64,000 bases of DNA. Origin: Muscardinus avellanarius. Lineage: Eukaryota > Chordata > Mammalia > Rodentia > Gliridae. The notes under the pieces are model-generated. The model had not been told where the DNA came from, made no database searches, and worked only from the letters and a program-made list of their open reading frames with translations. Shown here piece by piece: positions 40,959 through 52,680 of the stretch (position 1 is the first letter of the stretch; every line of letters starts with the position of its first letter). The DNA lies in the NCBI GenBank assembly GCA_963383645.1, contig OY726576.1, positions 13,773,659-13,837,658 of the forward strand. The letters run 5' to 3'. The translations under genes and the position numbers were made by a program.

Positions 40959-40995
<37 letters not shown>
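40676..40995 (+). repeat. Type B SINE, extra right monomer and (AAT)n
   Basis: Dimer 40676-40875, a second right monomer (40892-40953) interrupted by a 13-base A run, then 12 or so AAT units (40957-40995). Confidence 0.87.
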
Positions 40996-41035
40996 TCCAA
41001 GATGTTCTATCCTAAACTCAGCCTCTCCACTTTAT

Positions 41036-41100
41036 ATGTGTGTGTATTACTGGGGACTGAACCCAGAAATGCTCTCCATGAGCTACATTGCGAGCCTTGC
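41036..41100 (-). repeat. Solo ID-like monomer
   Basis: ATTACTGGGGACTGAACCCA followed by CTCTCCATGAGCTACATTGC. Confidence 0.65.
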
Positions 41101-41823
41101 TCCCACACCCGACCAGTCTCCCTACTCCTTAACTCACCCTCTCCCCACAGTAGCCACCCATGCCTCTGGCCCAGCTGAGGCCACTAACAGCACTCCCACC
41201 AAGATCTCCACTTTACGCCTACGTCCAGCTCATTTACCCTTGCTCCCTTCCCACAAGTCCTCAGCCGTGGGGGCTGCCAATCAATCCCTGAACTTCTTCA
41301 CTGTTCGTCACATACCACACACACATTTCATTTTCTTACTTGGTCAACACTCTATTACAAGGCTCAGATCCTGTAAAACGTTCAACTTCCTTGCCCTTCT
41401 CTCCCTCTGCTATATTGTCCTGATACAGGTGTCTATGTGCCTTATTCCCCAGCATCCATCCCACCCCAAAAATGTTAGCTAAGCCAATCATGTTTTCCTA
41501 TGCCGCTTTCTGATGACTAATTTTGAAATGTGAATCTGCTAAGATTAGATTCCAACGCAACTGGCAGAAAAACTCAAACAGCAGTGGCTTAACTAAAACA
41601 CAGAATGCCAAGGTGACAATCCTGGGCACGTAAGGCATCTTCAGCATCATCATGGACCTACTGCCGTTCTACCGTGCTGCTCTGCCAACCTCCACACGCA
41701 GTGTGTCTCTAGAATCCAAGATGGAGGCTCAAGCTCCAAGGACTGCAGCTGCGCTCCACCCAGCAGAAGGGGGGGGACACCCTCCAAGTCAAACATGACA
41801 ATTCTACTCAGATCCCATTATTA

Positions 41824-41825
<2 letters not shown>
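41101..41825. other. ATRN intron 1, unique-looking
   Basis: Proline- and serine-rich open frame on the plus strand (to 41482) is not recognised and starts inside a repeat, so it is not called. Confidence 0.5.

Positions 41826-41877
<52 letters not shown>
41826..41877. repeat. (AC)26 microsatellite
   Basis: Uninterrupted AC run not attached to a SINE. Confidence 0.95.
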
Positions 41878-41879
<2 letters not shown>

Positions 41880-41968
41880 AGAGGAAAGCAGAGAAAGGTA
41901 GTCATTATCCCAGATGATCATTTACCCAGAGAAAAGACAATTCCTTTACTACAGAAGTGGAGAAAGTC

Positions 41969-42165
41969 AGCTGGGTGTGGTGACATGTGCCTGTAATCCC
42001 AGTATTTGGGAGGCTGAGCCAGGAGGGTCAAAGGCTCTTAGTAAGCCTCAGCAACTTAGTGAGGCTCTCTGCAACTTAGGCCCTGTTTCAAAATAAAAAT
42101 AAAATAGGGGTGGGGGTGTCGCTCAGAGGTAGAATGAACTAGGTTCAATCCCCAATGCCATACAC
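41969..42165 (+). repeat. SINE dimer
   Basis: GCTGGGTGTGGTGACATGTG left monomer and right monomer GGGGTGGGGGTGTCGCTCAG. Confidence 0.85.
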
Positions 42166-42850
42166 ACAAAAAAAAGTGGAGAAAATCAATGAAGGATAAT
42201 TACTAATCTTTGCATATCACATAACAGACATATAAAGGAAAGTTGGGCAGATGACATCTAAAAACTATTTTCTCATTCTTCAGGAAGAGTAGTAGACAGG
42301 CCACCTAGATCCCATCTTGCCCCTTCAAGGAAGGACCTGCTGCCAGGTACAGCAGGGAGTCTGGTCATCGGCAGTTCGTGCTTCCGGGGCTGATTTCCAG
42401 CAGGGAAACCTACACCGCAGGGCCCTGCACTTCAGTCCAGTGAGGGCCTGCATCACAGCGCAGCCTCTTTTACCCACTTCTGCTTCGGTAACACTGTCCT
42501 CTCATTGGGTTACAATCAACTTGGATCCCAAATCTGACATAGCAATGCTCCCCAAACACCAACCTGTGGCAGACATCCAAGAACAGACCATCTTTCTTTC
42601 TTTGGACTTTGCAATGGCTGGATTTTACAGCTCGAAGATCTACAGCCATTATAGTACAGGCCTGATTCCAAAAACCAGACCAAGGATGACAATCAAAGGA
42701 GTGCAAAGGTTCCTGGAGAACAGTACCAACCACCCACAGAACCACCTTGCAGACTTCTAGCATTCAGGAGGCGGAGATCGGAGGACTGCGGTTCACCTCT
42801 CCAATGCGGGGACTGCAAGCCTGCGCTACCATCACACCCCGCTATTAAGC
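42166..42850. other. ATRN intron 1, unique-looking, ending in two B1 fragments
   Basis: No repeat until 42756, where a short plus-strand left-monomer piece (GCATTCAGGAGGCGGAGATC) meets a minus-strand piece (GGGACTGCAAGCCTGCGCTA). A 147-codon open frame (42317-42760) is not recognised. Confidence 0.5.
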
Positions 42851-43119
42851 TTGTTTGACAATTAGGATTGCCTATGGACTTCATGTGACAATCAGTATCA
42901 CTTTTAGAAACTAAATACATTATTCTTATTTTAGGCATTTAATATCTGTAAATATATACTTACATAATTCTATAGATAATACACATATATGATCACAAAA
43001 AGACTTTGTTGTTGCTGCTGCCGTTATTAACTAAATAACATTTCTCTTTTTTTCCTGACTTCCCCAATTACTCCCACCCACTCCCAACCAAGATAGACAC
43101 CTACCAAGCATTCTTAACT

Positions 43120-43640
43120 ATTTTTCTTCACATCAACAAGCCTATAATAAATGCATGGTTTTCTTAACACAGTTTTGATTATGTATATTAATTACTATGT
43201 AAACTTGTCTGCATCTTTCTTTTCTTGCCCAAAGAAACCTTGAGGGACTCTCTCCAATAAGCAGGTATTGGTTGAATTCATTCTTTTGCAGGTAGCTAAC
43301 CCATGGAGGTATCTATCTCCTACCTTTCTTCCACTAACATTCCTTTTGTTTTCAGTTGGTTGACATTATAAGCATTGCTATAATAAGTATCCTTCTACAT
43401 ACAAACTTACTTGTATTCTTTTTTCTAATAATTGGGGGATTATTGAGCCAAGAAAAATACGAATTTCCATTGTTAACCAGGCTGCCAAAGATTTTTAAAA
43501 GCTACAATTCATATTTACGCCAGCAATATATGAGAAATGTGCTCCTCCTATCAACCCAACCCTGTGCAATAGGTGTTCTTGTTTCTTTTATAAGTTTTCC
43601 GGTTTTTCATTTGAAATTCCGTGTTCTAGTGAATGACCAA
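43120..43640 (-). mobile_element. Old L1 fragment
   Basis: GACATTATAAGCATTGCTAT and TACGCCAGCAATATATGAGA on the plus strand match the order of an old L1 in antisense (the segment containing ccagcaat-tatgaga). Strongly diverged. Confidence 0.5.
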
Positions 43641-43879
43641 GTGGTTACTGAAAGTTAAAAGCGGAAGGCCATGAGTATCACCCTGAAATCTCAGATCTAG
43701 TTTCAAAGCATCAGTGATGATCTAGGTGTAGATGTGAGTACTGCCTGTGCACAGGGGAAACCTAGTTCACCAGCAGTTGAACCAAGGCTTCAAACTGAAA
43801 CATAAGGGTATTTCAGCAACATAAGACCAGATATCAGAAACAAACTCCTTGCCTTTACTAATTTTGTGCCACAAGAGTA

Positions 43880-44052
43880 ACACGGCTATTATCCCAATAC
43901 TTGAAAGGCTGAGACGGAAGGATCGTAGTTTCCAAGCCAACCCCAGCAACTTAGACCCTGTTTCAAAATAAAATACAGCTGGGGACGTAGCTCAGAAGTA
44001 GAAAGCCCCTGCGTTCAATCCTCAGTAGCACCAAAAAAAAAAAAAAAAAAAA
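43880..44052 (+). repeat. 5'-truncated SINE dimer with A tail
   Basis: Starts within the left monomer (TATCCCAATACTTGAAAGGC) and ends at CAGTAGCACC plus a 21-base A run. Confidence 0.82.
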
Positions 44053-44202
44053 GAACTAAGGATAATATTGTAGTAGAAACAAATACAAGGTGGGTAGGGC
44101 TATTTTCAAAGGAGGCATCTTCCAAGTATTTCTAACTTACTTGTATTATTACCTAATAACGTGGACTGTAAAAGCTCAACTTTTTCTACCTATTAAGATT
44201 TT

Positions 44203-44246
44203 TTCCCCCTGGGTTCCACCCCTAGTAACACTCACTCACACACATT

Positions 44247-44303
<57 letters not shown>

Positions 44304-44510
44304 TCTTAGCCAAGTGAGGTGGCACAAACCTGTAATCCCAGTACTTGGGAGGGTAGGACTGGAGGATTGCAGGTTCAAGGACAGCCTCAACAATTTGGCT
44401 AGGCCCTCTGCAACTTAGTGAGACTTATTTTAAAATAAAAACAAAAGAAGACTAGGAATGTAATTCAGAGGTAAGTAGAATGCCTCTGGTTTCAATCCCC
44501 AGCACCACAC
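44203..44510 (+). repeat. Right-monomer end with (AC)n, then a SINE dimer
   Basis: CCCCCTGGGTTCCACCCCTA (44205) is the end of a right monomer whose tail became CACTCA- and AC-repeats (44227-44300). A new dimer runs from 44311 to 44510. Confidence 0.82.
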
Positions 44511-44714
44511 AGAAAACGGATTTTGTTTATGGTGAAGTACTCTGAACACTGACACACTTTAACCAGTTTCTTGGACATTTATAAAAATAATCTGTTATAG
44601 GAACCTAAAGCCCTGCTTCTTTATATACACATATCAATTAAGTAAAATGAAAGCACTCTGAATTCCTTTTACTCTTTTACCTACTAAACCTAAGACACTC
44701 AGCATCGTTTTAGG

Positions 44715-44905
44715 TACTAGAGACTGTGCTCATGGTGCCTCCCAAATAGCTCCTGACATTCTACAACTGATAGACTCCCTAACGCTGTTTTTAACTTTAT
44801 TTTCAGACAGGTGTCCCTGCGTTGCCCAGGCTGCCCTGGAACTCTCCTCCCTCCGGCCTCGGCCTCCCAAGTAGCCAGGATCACTAGTGTGCACCAACCA
44901 TAGCG
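44715..44905 (-). repeat. Decayed SINE, B1-like monomer clear
   Basis: GTACTAGAGACTGTGCTCAT is a weak right-monomer match; TGCCCTGGAACTCTCCTCC to GTGTGCACCAACC is a B1-like monomer. Confidence 0.6.
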
Positions 44906-45119
44906 AAGGCCCGTTCCACGGCTGCTCTGGCACACTCCTCACGGTGTTTTTGGTTTGTACATTCAGCTCTTTGGCTGTGTAAACTCATGGCTAGTCCTGT
45001 GCCTCAGATCTTTAACCAGTGCTGCTTCAACCCCCATTCTCCCCAGAGGGAGAAGGTTGAACCTAGCTTCCTCTATACCAAGCTAATCCCTGGCCCTTTA
45101 ATTTTATTTTTATTAATTT

Positions 45120-45400
45120 AGTGGTTCTGAAGAGTGAACCCAGGGGCATTCTACCTCTGAACTATACTCCTCACCCTGCTGTGAAACAGGGTCTCACTAA
45201 GTTGCCCGAGCTAGTCTCAAACCTGTGATCCTCCCAGTTACTGGGATACAGATGTGCACCACCATGCCTGGCTTTTTTTTTTTTTTTCTTTCTTTCTAAT
45301 TTTGAGACAGGGTCTCACTAAGTTTCCTGGGCTGTCCTAGAAACTTGCGTTCTTCCTGCCTCAGCCTCCTGAGTAACTGGCATTACTGCTGCTTCAAACT
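45120..45400 (-). repeat. SINE dimer plus a B1-like monomer
   Basis: Dimer 45120-45273 with a shortened linker; then a T run and GAGACAGGGTCTCACTAAGT to CATTACTGCTGC (45277-45400). Confidence 0.78.
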
Positions 45401-45589
45401 GTGCCTGGAATATTCTATAAAACTATTTTTCATGTTTATTCATCAAGTTTTCAGGTTTGTTTCTTCTAAACAAGTCTTGGTTAGGTTTTATTTCTTAACC
45501 TAATGTGATAGTATTTTACAGGCACAATGTAATCTCACATTTAGTATAATGACTGCTGTACTGATTTGATTCCTTCCAAATTTTTTTAA

Positions 45590-47350
45590 ACAACCTTAAA
45601 TGAGTAATTTATGTACAACAAAATGCAAACACTTTAAATGTATAATTTGATAAGTTCTAAAAAATGTACATGTGTAACTATTCTCAAACAGAATACAAAA
45701 CAGCTCCATTATCCCCTCCAAAGTTCCCTCACACCACTTTGCAGATAATGTCCCAACTTCTGCCCCAAACACTGGCTATACTTCTATAACTCGGGGTCAG
45801 TTTTACAGAACTTGACTTTATGGAATCATAGAGACACTTTTTTTTCCCCCTTTTTTGCAGTACTGGGGATGGAACCCAGGGGTATTCTACCTTCAAGCTA
45901 CACCCTCAGCCCACTAAGTAGCTGACGCTGTCTGTAAACTGTGATCCTTTGGTCCCAGCCCCCCAAATGCTGGGATTACAAACGTGCACCACCACGCCTG
46001 GCTCTCTCTTTCCTTTCTTTCTTTTCCTTTCTTTTCTTTTCCTTTCCTTTTTTAACAATTTCTAAGTTGCAGAGGGCTTAAATTACTGAGGCTGGCTTCA
46101 AAACTGCAATCTTCCCGTCTCCTGTCTCAGCCCCACAAGAACTGGGATTACGGGTGCGCATCAACAAATCCAGATACCATAACTGCTTTATCCTCCGTCT
46201 TCATAACTATGTGAATTATGTAGTTTTCAGCTCTAGTGATTAAAGTTGCTAAAACATATGCAAATCTTTCTTGGACATGCATGTATATTTCTACTGGATA
46301 AAAACATAAAGTAAAAATGCCGGGCCAAAGTATTTCCTAAGTGATTATACCATCTTACACTCTCTTCAGGGTCTGAGAGCTCCATTCAGTCTGTGTTGAT
46401 GCCCATGCTTGGTATGCTCAGACTTTTTGTTTGCCATTTCTGGGTATGTTTGGTATCTCATGGTTTAAATTTATATATCCCTGTTAATTAAAGATTTTGA
46501 GCATCTTTCAGATGTCTATTGCTCATCTGTACATACTATCTTGACGTGTGTTCTTACTTTTACCCATTTTATGGGATTTTGTCTTAAGAATCTTCATCTA
46601 TTGTAGATGTTAGTCCTTTATCAGAGATATTTTGCAAATATTTTCTGTAGTCTCTGGCTTCTTGTTGTGTTTCCTAGCAATGACTCATTAAAGGAGAAGA
46701 TTTTATTTTTTACCAAGTCCATTTTTCCATCTTTCTCTTTTATGGTTAGTGCTTTCTGAGGCTGAAGAAAACCTTGCTTATATCAAAGATGGAAGACTTC
46801 TGCATCTTGCTTTCTTTACAATTGTAGAGTTATAAGCTTTTACACTAACGTCTTCAGTTCAGTTCGGTTAATGTGGTCAAGATTCGCCCACGAGCCACGT
46901 GGATGCCCGAGTTACTTGCTGGACAGGTTATGCTTTCCTCACTGAGTATCTGCTTCATAAAAACAAACAAAACCAAACAAAAATCCAACAACTAGCCAGG
47001 GAAGTGTGGACCCACTTTGGACTCTCCATTCTGCTCTGTTCATATGTCTTTCTTCATGCTAATAACTTCACTGCTCTAGTTTCATACAAAATCTTAAAAC
47101 AAACCAGTATGATTTCTCTAAATCTAGGCCCTTTATAACCCAATTTTAGAGTTTGTCAAAATCCATAGAGTTTGTCAAAAAAAAGCGGGGATTTTGATGG
47201 GGACTTTATTTAATCTCTAGATAAATTTGGAGAGAATAAACATCCCTCCAACCTATAAATGTTATATCCTCTCATTTATATAGAACGTCTTTAATCTCTC
47301 TCAGCAACATTTTGTACTTTTTAGTGTGCAAGTCTTTTATACCTTTAACC
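45590..47350 (-). mobile_element. Old L1 (L1M type), split by SINEs
   Basis: Plus-strand words in antisense L1 order: CTTTATGGAATCATAGAGAC (45818), GATTTTGAGCATCTTTCAGA (46493), GTTAGTCCTTTATCAGAG with TTTTGCAAATATTTTCTG (46610-46648), and GATTTTGATGGGGACTTTAT (47190). SINEs occupy 45843-46170. All frames are broken. Confidence 0.8.
45843..46170 (-). repeat. SINE copies and (CTTT)n inside the L1
   Basis: A minus-strand dimer (45843-46003), a CTTT/CCTTT run (46005-46050), and a further left monomer (46060-46170). Confidence 0.8.
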
Positions 47351-47369
47351 CCCATTTTATACTTTTAAA

Positions 47370-47520
47370 GTTTCTGAGGCTGGCCTCAAACCTGCAATCA
47401 TTCTATCTCAGCCTCCCAAGAACTGGGGTTACAGACGTGCTAAGTTGTGTAGGCTGGCCTTGAACTTGGAGCCCCCTGCTTCAACCTCCTGAGCAGTGGG
47501 ATTACAGGCTCCGCCACACT
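47370..47520 (-). repeat. Two partial B1-like monomers
   Basis: GAGGCTGGCCTCAAACCTGC to GGGGTTACAGACGTGC and TAGGCTGGCCTTGAACTTGG to GGATTACAGGCTCCGCC. Confidence 0.72.
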
Positions 47521-47687
47521 GGCTGTGCCCACCCTGCGCCTGCCTCGGGTCACTCTGCTCTGGCCTGCTTTCTCTGTTGTTTGGGTTTGGCAGGTCCTTC
47601 TGTTCCAGATGCTTGACTGTATCTTCTCTGCTACAGCTACTTTTCTGGGGGTGAATGAGTGCCTGTGGTTTTGTTTGTTTGTTTGTT

Positions 47688-47882
47688 TTTACTGGGGACT
47701 GAACCCAAAGCCTTTCTACCTCTGAGCTATACCTCCAGTCCTATTTTATTTTTAATTTGAAACAGAGTCTGACTAAGCTGCAGAGGGCCTTGGTGAGTTG
47801 CTGAAGGTGGCCTCATACCCATGAACCTCCTGCCTCGGCCTCCCAGAGCTGGGAATGCCAGCATGCACCACCAAGCCCAGCT
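47688..47882 (-). repeat. Old SINE dimer
   Basis: TTTACTGGGGACTGAACCCA to GCACCACCAAGCCCAGCT. Confidence 0.82.
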
Positions 47883-48625
47883 TGTTCTCTTTCCTATTAG
47901 TGTTTTTCAGTTCTAAAATTTCCACTTGTATTTAGAGTTCATATTTCATGTTAGGATAGATTTTTTTCTGAAAAATAAATAACTGTATGATACTTTCACC
48001 TTAAAAAAAAAGAAAAAAATATCCTCTGGTAAGAAAGAAAGCAAAAAGCAATATTGAAATGTTATCTCTAGGTCATCAAAAGCTTGGTATCAGACAAATG
48101 AAACTGTTCTGTGAGATTATCATTGTTAATTTTGGATAAATTGCTATAATACTAGATGTCAACCACTAAGCCAAGCATGGGAAGAAGGGATGGGGAGGGA
48201 ATGGTGTGGGGATTGGGTAGGGGCTAACTGGGCGATGTGTGCATGTATGTCTACAAAAGTTTTTTTTTTTTTTAATCCCATTATATGCATGAATACAGTG
48301 CACCAATAAAAAAAATTTTTAATAAAATTTCCACTTGGTTCTTTCTTTTTAATTTAATTGCTAATTTGGTTCTAATTAATTTCTTATGGTTTTTGCTTAC
48401 ATTTTGCATTTTAAAAATTTGTTTCATGATAGTTTCTCATTAATTTTGAAGCATTTTTATGATGGCTGCTTTAAAATCCTTGTCCAAAAATTCCAAAATC
48501 TGACTCATGGTATAGTGGCTGACTGTCTCCTGACTGTCTTTTCTTATTCAGGCTTTGGTTTCCTCTGTGGTTGGTATGACAAGTGATTTCCTATCATATC
48601 TTGAACATTCTATCAAAGTAGGTAT
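47883..48625. mobile_element. Old L1 3' UTR, interrupted
   Basis: CAGTTCTAAAATTTCCACTTG before and GGTTCTTTCTTTTTAATT, GATGGCTGCTTTAAAATCCT and TTGGTATGACAAGTGATTT after the insert are consecutive parts of one old L1 3' UTR. Confidence 0.65.
47929..48322 (+). mobile_element. L1 3'-end insertion with 15-bp target duplication
   Basis: TAAAATTTCCACTTG at 47914-47928 and 48323-48337. The insert ends GTGCACCAATAAAAAAAA, preceded by GATGTGTGCATGTATGTC and a GGGAATGGTGTGGGGATTGG tract, as expected for a G-rich rodent L1 3' UTR and A tail. Confidence 0.8.
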
Positions 48626-48635
48626 CTCTTAGTCA

Positions 48636-48880
48636 AACATGGTGGCACACACTTGTAATCCCAGTATTTACACATGTAATCCCAGTACTTACACTTGTAA
48701 TCCCAGTGCCTGAGAGGCTGAGACAGTAGGATTGCAGGTTCCCGGCTTGCCTCAGCAACTTAGTGAGGCCATCTGCAGCCTAGTGAGACCCTGTTTCAAA
48801 ATAAATGAATAAAATAGGGTTGAGGGTGTAGCTTGAAGGCAGAATGTCCTTTGGTTCCATCCCCAATACCCCCCCCACAC
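48636..48880 (+). repeat. SINE dimer with an internal triplication
   Basis: The left-monomer segment ACACTTGTAATCCCAGTA with its TTTACAC-like spacer occurs three times in tandem (48650-48712); the rest of the dimer is normal. Confidence 0.87.
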
Positions 48881-48899
48881 ACACACACACCATAGCTAT

Positions 48900-49870
48900 C
48901 TCTTACATGGCTCCTGTTCAATCTTTATTTTAGCAAATAGTCAACCTTCTTAGTTCTATATGTTTGTCTTGGTCTACTTCTATGGTCTATTACTTCAATG
49001 ACAGGTCAACTTTCAAAGCCTTTACCAGGTTATTTCCCAGCTTTGTTCATCTGGTGCCACTGGGCTCCCCTGGTCCCTGGAACTGCCCATGGGAGCAAGA
49101 GAGTTGAGCTGTCAGGCATATCCTGGTGGGAGAGGAGCGTAAGGGCCCTGGGTTGCTCCACCCCTGCCAGCTTCCCCAGTGTCTGAAGGGAAAGGCAAGC
49201 CAGCAGGCAGAGAAGATGAGCCTTCCCAGAATGGGCCACTTACTGCAGGCAGGGCCTCCTGTCAGGCCCGCCCACCTGCCTGTCTGGGTGGAGGGAATGA
49301 GGCCCGCATGGCCATGCTCCAATCCGCCATCTTCTGTGGCTGTGCTTTGTACAGCAAGTGCCACCTGGTTTCAACAAGCAAGGAAGGGGAATCTCACGTA
49401 CACAAAGACAGGAGGTTTCCCAGACGGACTCTGACTGCAGCTGGGCGTCTCCTGTGGACCTGAGGAGGAACATGGCTGTCCTGCCACTTACACATGCAGC
49501 CAGGGCTGGAGTTCCCAAACGAGACGCCTCTTGCCGTTATTCTCAGGCTTGCTGGATGTTTGCAGAGGAACTCCAATCATTCAGGGGAGGAATCAGCCAA
49601 CGTGGACAATGTTCTGTTACTGGGTTGGTGGGTCAGGAACACCAGGTCCACTTGTGGACCTTAGCGGGGCAGGAGGGATTCAAGATGCTCCCTGGTTGTG
49701 ATGTTCTTTCAGCCCTGGGCTCCCAAACCAGCTCACCTTCTCACAAACTTCCAAAGTTTGCCTTTGGTTGTCTTTTATATCAATTGTAAGATTTACAGTT
49801 GTACTTAGCAGGGAGGAGCAAGGAAAAAATAGGATGGTATCATCTCATCTATACCAAGCCTGCTCCAATT
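48900..49870. mobile_element. Probable old L1 3' UTR continuation
   Basis: GC-rich centre, then CCTTTGGTTGTCTTTTATAT, TGTACTTAGCAGGGAGGAGC and GGATGGTATCATCTCATCTA, resembling the end of an old L1 3' UTR. Several overlapping open frames in both directions here reflect composition, not coding. Confidence 0.5.
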
Positions 49871-50344
49871 ATCTATTTTTTCTTTTGATTTCCAATCAAT
49901 TCTTTTGTTTTTACATGTCTGGTTGCTTTTTATTCAATGCCAGGCTAAATTTTATAACAATATAAATATTACTACATGGAATGATAATACTCAAATATGT
50001 GAATAAATAATATAAACTGTTGTCACAAAATATATAAAAATTATAGATAACTTGGAAGCAATACTCGATTTTGTTTCCCTCCCGATTTACAATTGCTACT
50101 AGTAAGCAATAAAGCTGGAAGGAGATCTCTTTAATCCAATCGGGTGAGGCATTTGAAAGCTAGGCGTCAGCCTTTCTGACAGATCTATTCTGAGCTCACC
50201 CTTAAGCAGAGTGTAGCCTGTTCTTTGGGGTGCCCAAAAGCTTGGTGTGATACCCAGCGTCCTTTCTTTGCAGGTCCTAAACACCAACATTTTCTCCCCA
50301 GCCCTGAATGACGACCCAAACTCTATTTAAAATAGGTAAGCTAA

Positions 50345-50548
50345 CTGGGCATGGTGGCGCATGCTTGTTATCCCCACGCTAGGGAGACCAAGACAGGGGG
50401 ATCGTGCAGGTTCGAAGGCAGCCTCAGCTGGCTTAAGAGACCCTGTTTCCAAATAAAATATAAAATAGGTCTGGGAGTGTAGCACCCAGAGGGAGAAGGC
50501 CCCTGGGTTCCATCCCCAGTACCACCAAAAAAAAAAAAAAAAAAAAGT
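50345..50548 (+). repeat. SINE dimer with A tail
   Basis: ACTGGGCATGGTGGCGCATG left monomer with CAGCTGGCTTAAGAGACCC, right monomer with GCCCCTGGGTTCCATCCCCA: a mixture of type A left and non-A right. Confidence 0.88.
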
Positions 50549-50654
50549 TTAAGCTCTGCCACTACTTTCTCCCTAACATCGTAGCTGTACCCTTCAAAAT
50601 ACCCATCAACCACCCCAGGAAAAGCTGTTTCAAAATGTGCCCTTGCTTGGACAC

Positions 50655-50745
50655 CTGTGACCCACCGACTCCGGGGTGATGCAGGGGGATCACTAGTTTG
50701 AGGACAGTCTGGGCAACACACCACCAACACCCTACTCAAAACAAG
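50655..50745 (+). repeat. Probable B1-like fragment
   Basis: GGGGGATCACTAGTTTGAGG followed by CAGTCTGGGCAACAC resembles the centre of a B1/7SL-derived monomer. Confidence 0.5.
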
Positions 50746-51156
50746 TTTGTTTTTTTTTAAAGCTGGCCCCATCCCACTGGCCTTACTTTTTCTCCAAAAC
50801 TTTGCTCTCTCATGTCTCTTTCTCACTTGCTTGCTCTCCAAGGCCTTCAAATAAATTTAAAAAATATTTTCCAGCTTTTTAAATTGTTCTCAGTTGAAGA
50901 ATTGACTTAGAAAAAGCTATTATGCCACTGACAGATAGAAATGGAACTCTCCCCAATAACTTGTCTTAGGATATTAATGATGTTCCAGGCTCATTCCTGG
51001 AGAATTCCTGGCCCCAACATGAAATGAGCAATTTTTCCAAAGTACCTAGAGTTCTTATAGTAGAAATTACGATTTAGAAAACACAGTCTGACACTGTGAG
51101 CGTTCTACATTACCAAGGTTGCTTTCTAGAAGTTTTCAGTACAGAAAAGGAAACTA

Positions 51157-51815
51157 GCCAGTGTGGTGCTGCATACCCAGAATCCCAGTTCTTAGAGGCT
51201 GAGAAAGGAAGATGGCAGGTTTGAAGACAGCCTCAGCAAGTAGTGAGACTCTCATCAATCTAGCAAGATCTTGTTTCAAAAATAAAGAATATGCCAGGCG
51301 TGGTGTCACACACTTGTAATCCCCGCGCTTGGGGGGCGGACACAGGAGGATCGAGCAGGTTCGAAGCCAGCTGCGCTGGCTTAAGAGACCCCGTTTCCAA
51401 AAATAAAAAAAGTACACGCCGGGCGTGGTGGCGCACGCTTGTAATCCCCACGCTTGGGAGGCTGAGACAGGATGATCGCACAGGTTCGAAGCCAGCCTCA
51501 GTTACTTAGTGAGGCTTGCAGCAACTTAGTGAGACCCTGTTTCCAAATAAAATATAAAAAAGGTCTGGGAGTATAGCCTGGAGGTAACCTCTGGGTTCCA
51601 CCCCCAGTACCACCAAAAATAAATAAAAAATAAAAAAGTATAAAATAGGTCTGGGAGTGTAGCCCAGAGGTAAAAGGGCTTCCAGGAACCCCAGTACCAC
51701 CAAAAACAAAATAAAAAATAAAAATAAAAATAAAAAATAGAACTGGGGGTGTCGCTTGGAGGTAAAATGCTCCTGAGTTCGATACCCAGTACTAAAAAAA
51801 AAAAAAAAAAAAAAA
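51157..51815 (+). repeat. Triple SINE stack in last-in-first-out order
   Basis: Three left monomers (51157-51291 old, 51293-51410 type A, 51418-51556 type B) are followed by three right monomers in the reverse order (51561-51614 type B, 51647-51702 type A, 51740-51794 old). AAAAAAGTA flanks the innermost element at 51406-51414 and 51632-51640. Confidence 0.92.
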
Positions 51816-51825
51816 TCAAACAGGC

Positions 51826-52035
51826 CAGATGTAGTGACACAGGCTTATAATCCAAGTTAATTGGGAGGTTGAGACAGGAGGGTTGCAGGTTCAAGGCTAA
51901 CCTCAGGAACTTAGTGAGAACCTTAGCAACCCAGCAAGACCTGTTTCAAAACTAATAATAGTAATAATAATAATAGGCTAGAAGTAAAGCTTAGAGGTAG
52001 AATGCCTCTGGGTCCAATCCCCAGTACCCCACACA
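51826..52035 (+). repeat. Old SINE dimer
   Basis: GGCCAGATGTAGTGACACAG left monomer, AATAATAATAATAG linker expansion, right monomer GCTAGAAGTAAAGCTTAGAG. Confidence 0.82.
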
Positions 52036-52352
52036 CAAGCAGCAAAATGTTATTAAGTCTAGTGAAGTAAGTAGTGAAATGTTATAAAGTTTAGTAAGAC
52101 AATGAGAAAAAATTAACACTACACTTACCAAGCTGGAGAAGATGCTGACAGTACAGATTTTGACAGTAATCAGTTAAAGAGAAAATTGGAAGCAAGAAAT
52201 GGGAGATGGAAAAAGACAAGTTCACTGGAGGAATTTTGTTGCAAAATAAACAGAAATGAGACAACATCTGGAGCAACCACTGGGATCAAGACAGGAGTTT
52301 TTAGCTCTGACATATTATAATCTACAGATAATTATTAGAATCAATAAAAAGG

Positions 52353-52549
52353 CCGGGCGTGGTGGCGCATGCTCATAATCCCAGCATTCGAGGATCGCGG
52401 TTCGCAGACAGCCTCTGCTACTTAGTGAGGCCCTCTGCAACTCAGTGAGGCCTGGTTTCAAAATAAAGAATAAAAAAATAGGGCAGGGGGTGTAGCTCGG
52501 AGGTCAAATGACCCTGGGTTCCACCCCCAGACCTGCCAAAAAAAAAAAA
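52353..52549 (+). mobile_element. Type C SINE with 14-bp target duplication
   Basis: AATCAATAAAAAGG at 52339-52352 and 52550-52563 flanks a dimer ending CCACCCCCAGACCTGCC and an A run. It shows that type C was also active recently. Confidence 0.93.
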
Positions 52550-52680
52550 AATCAATAAAAAGGTTTCAAAAAGGCAGACAACAAAGAACATACAAAAAGT
52601 TACACAGATCTCCATATGCCAGGAACATGTGGAGATGAAAATGCTAAAAGATATGATTTACAGCAGCATCAAAAACTATT

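Noticed and set aside
42317..42760. A 147-codon open frame in intron 1
   Set aside because: No domain recognised and it runs into a SINE fragment; a processed pseudogene was considered, but no A tail or target duplication is seen.
50368..50850. A 160-codon open frame on the minus strand
   Set aside because: Half of it translates a SINE dimer (the [14 protein letters not shown] peptide seen at dozens of loci), with no domain and no splice context in the rest.
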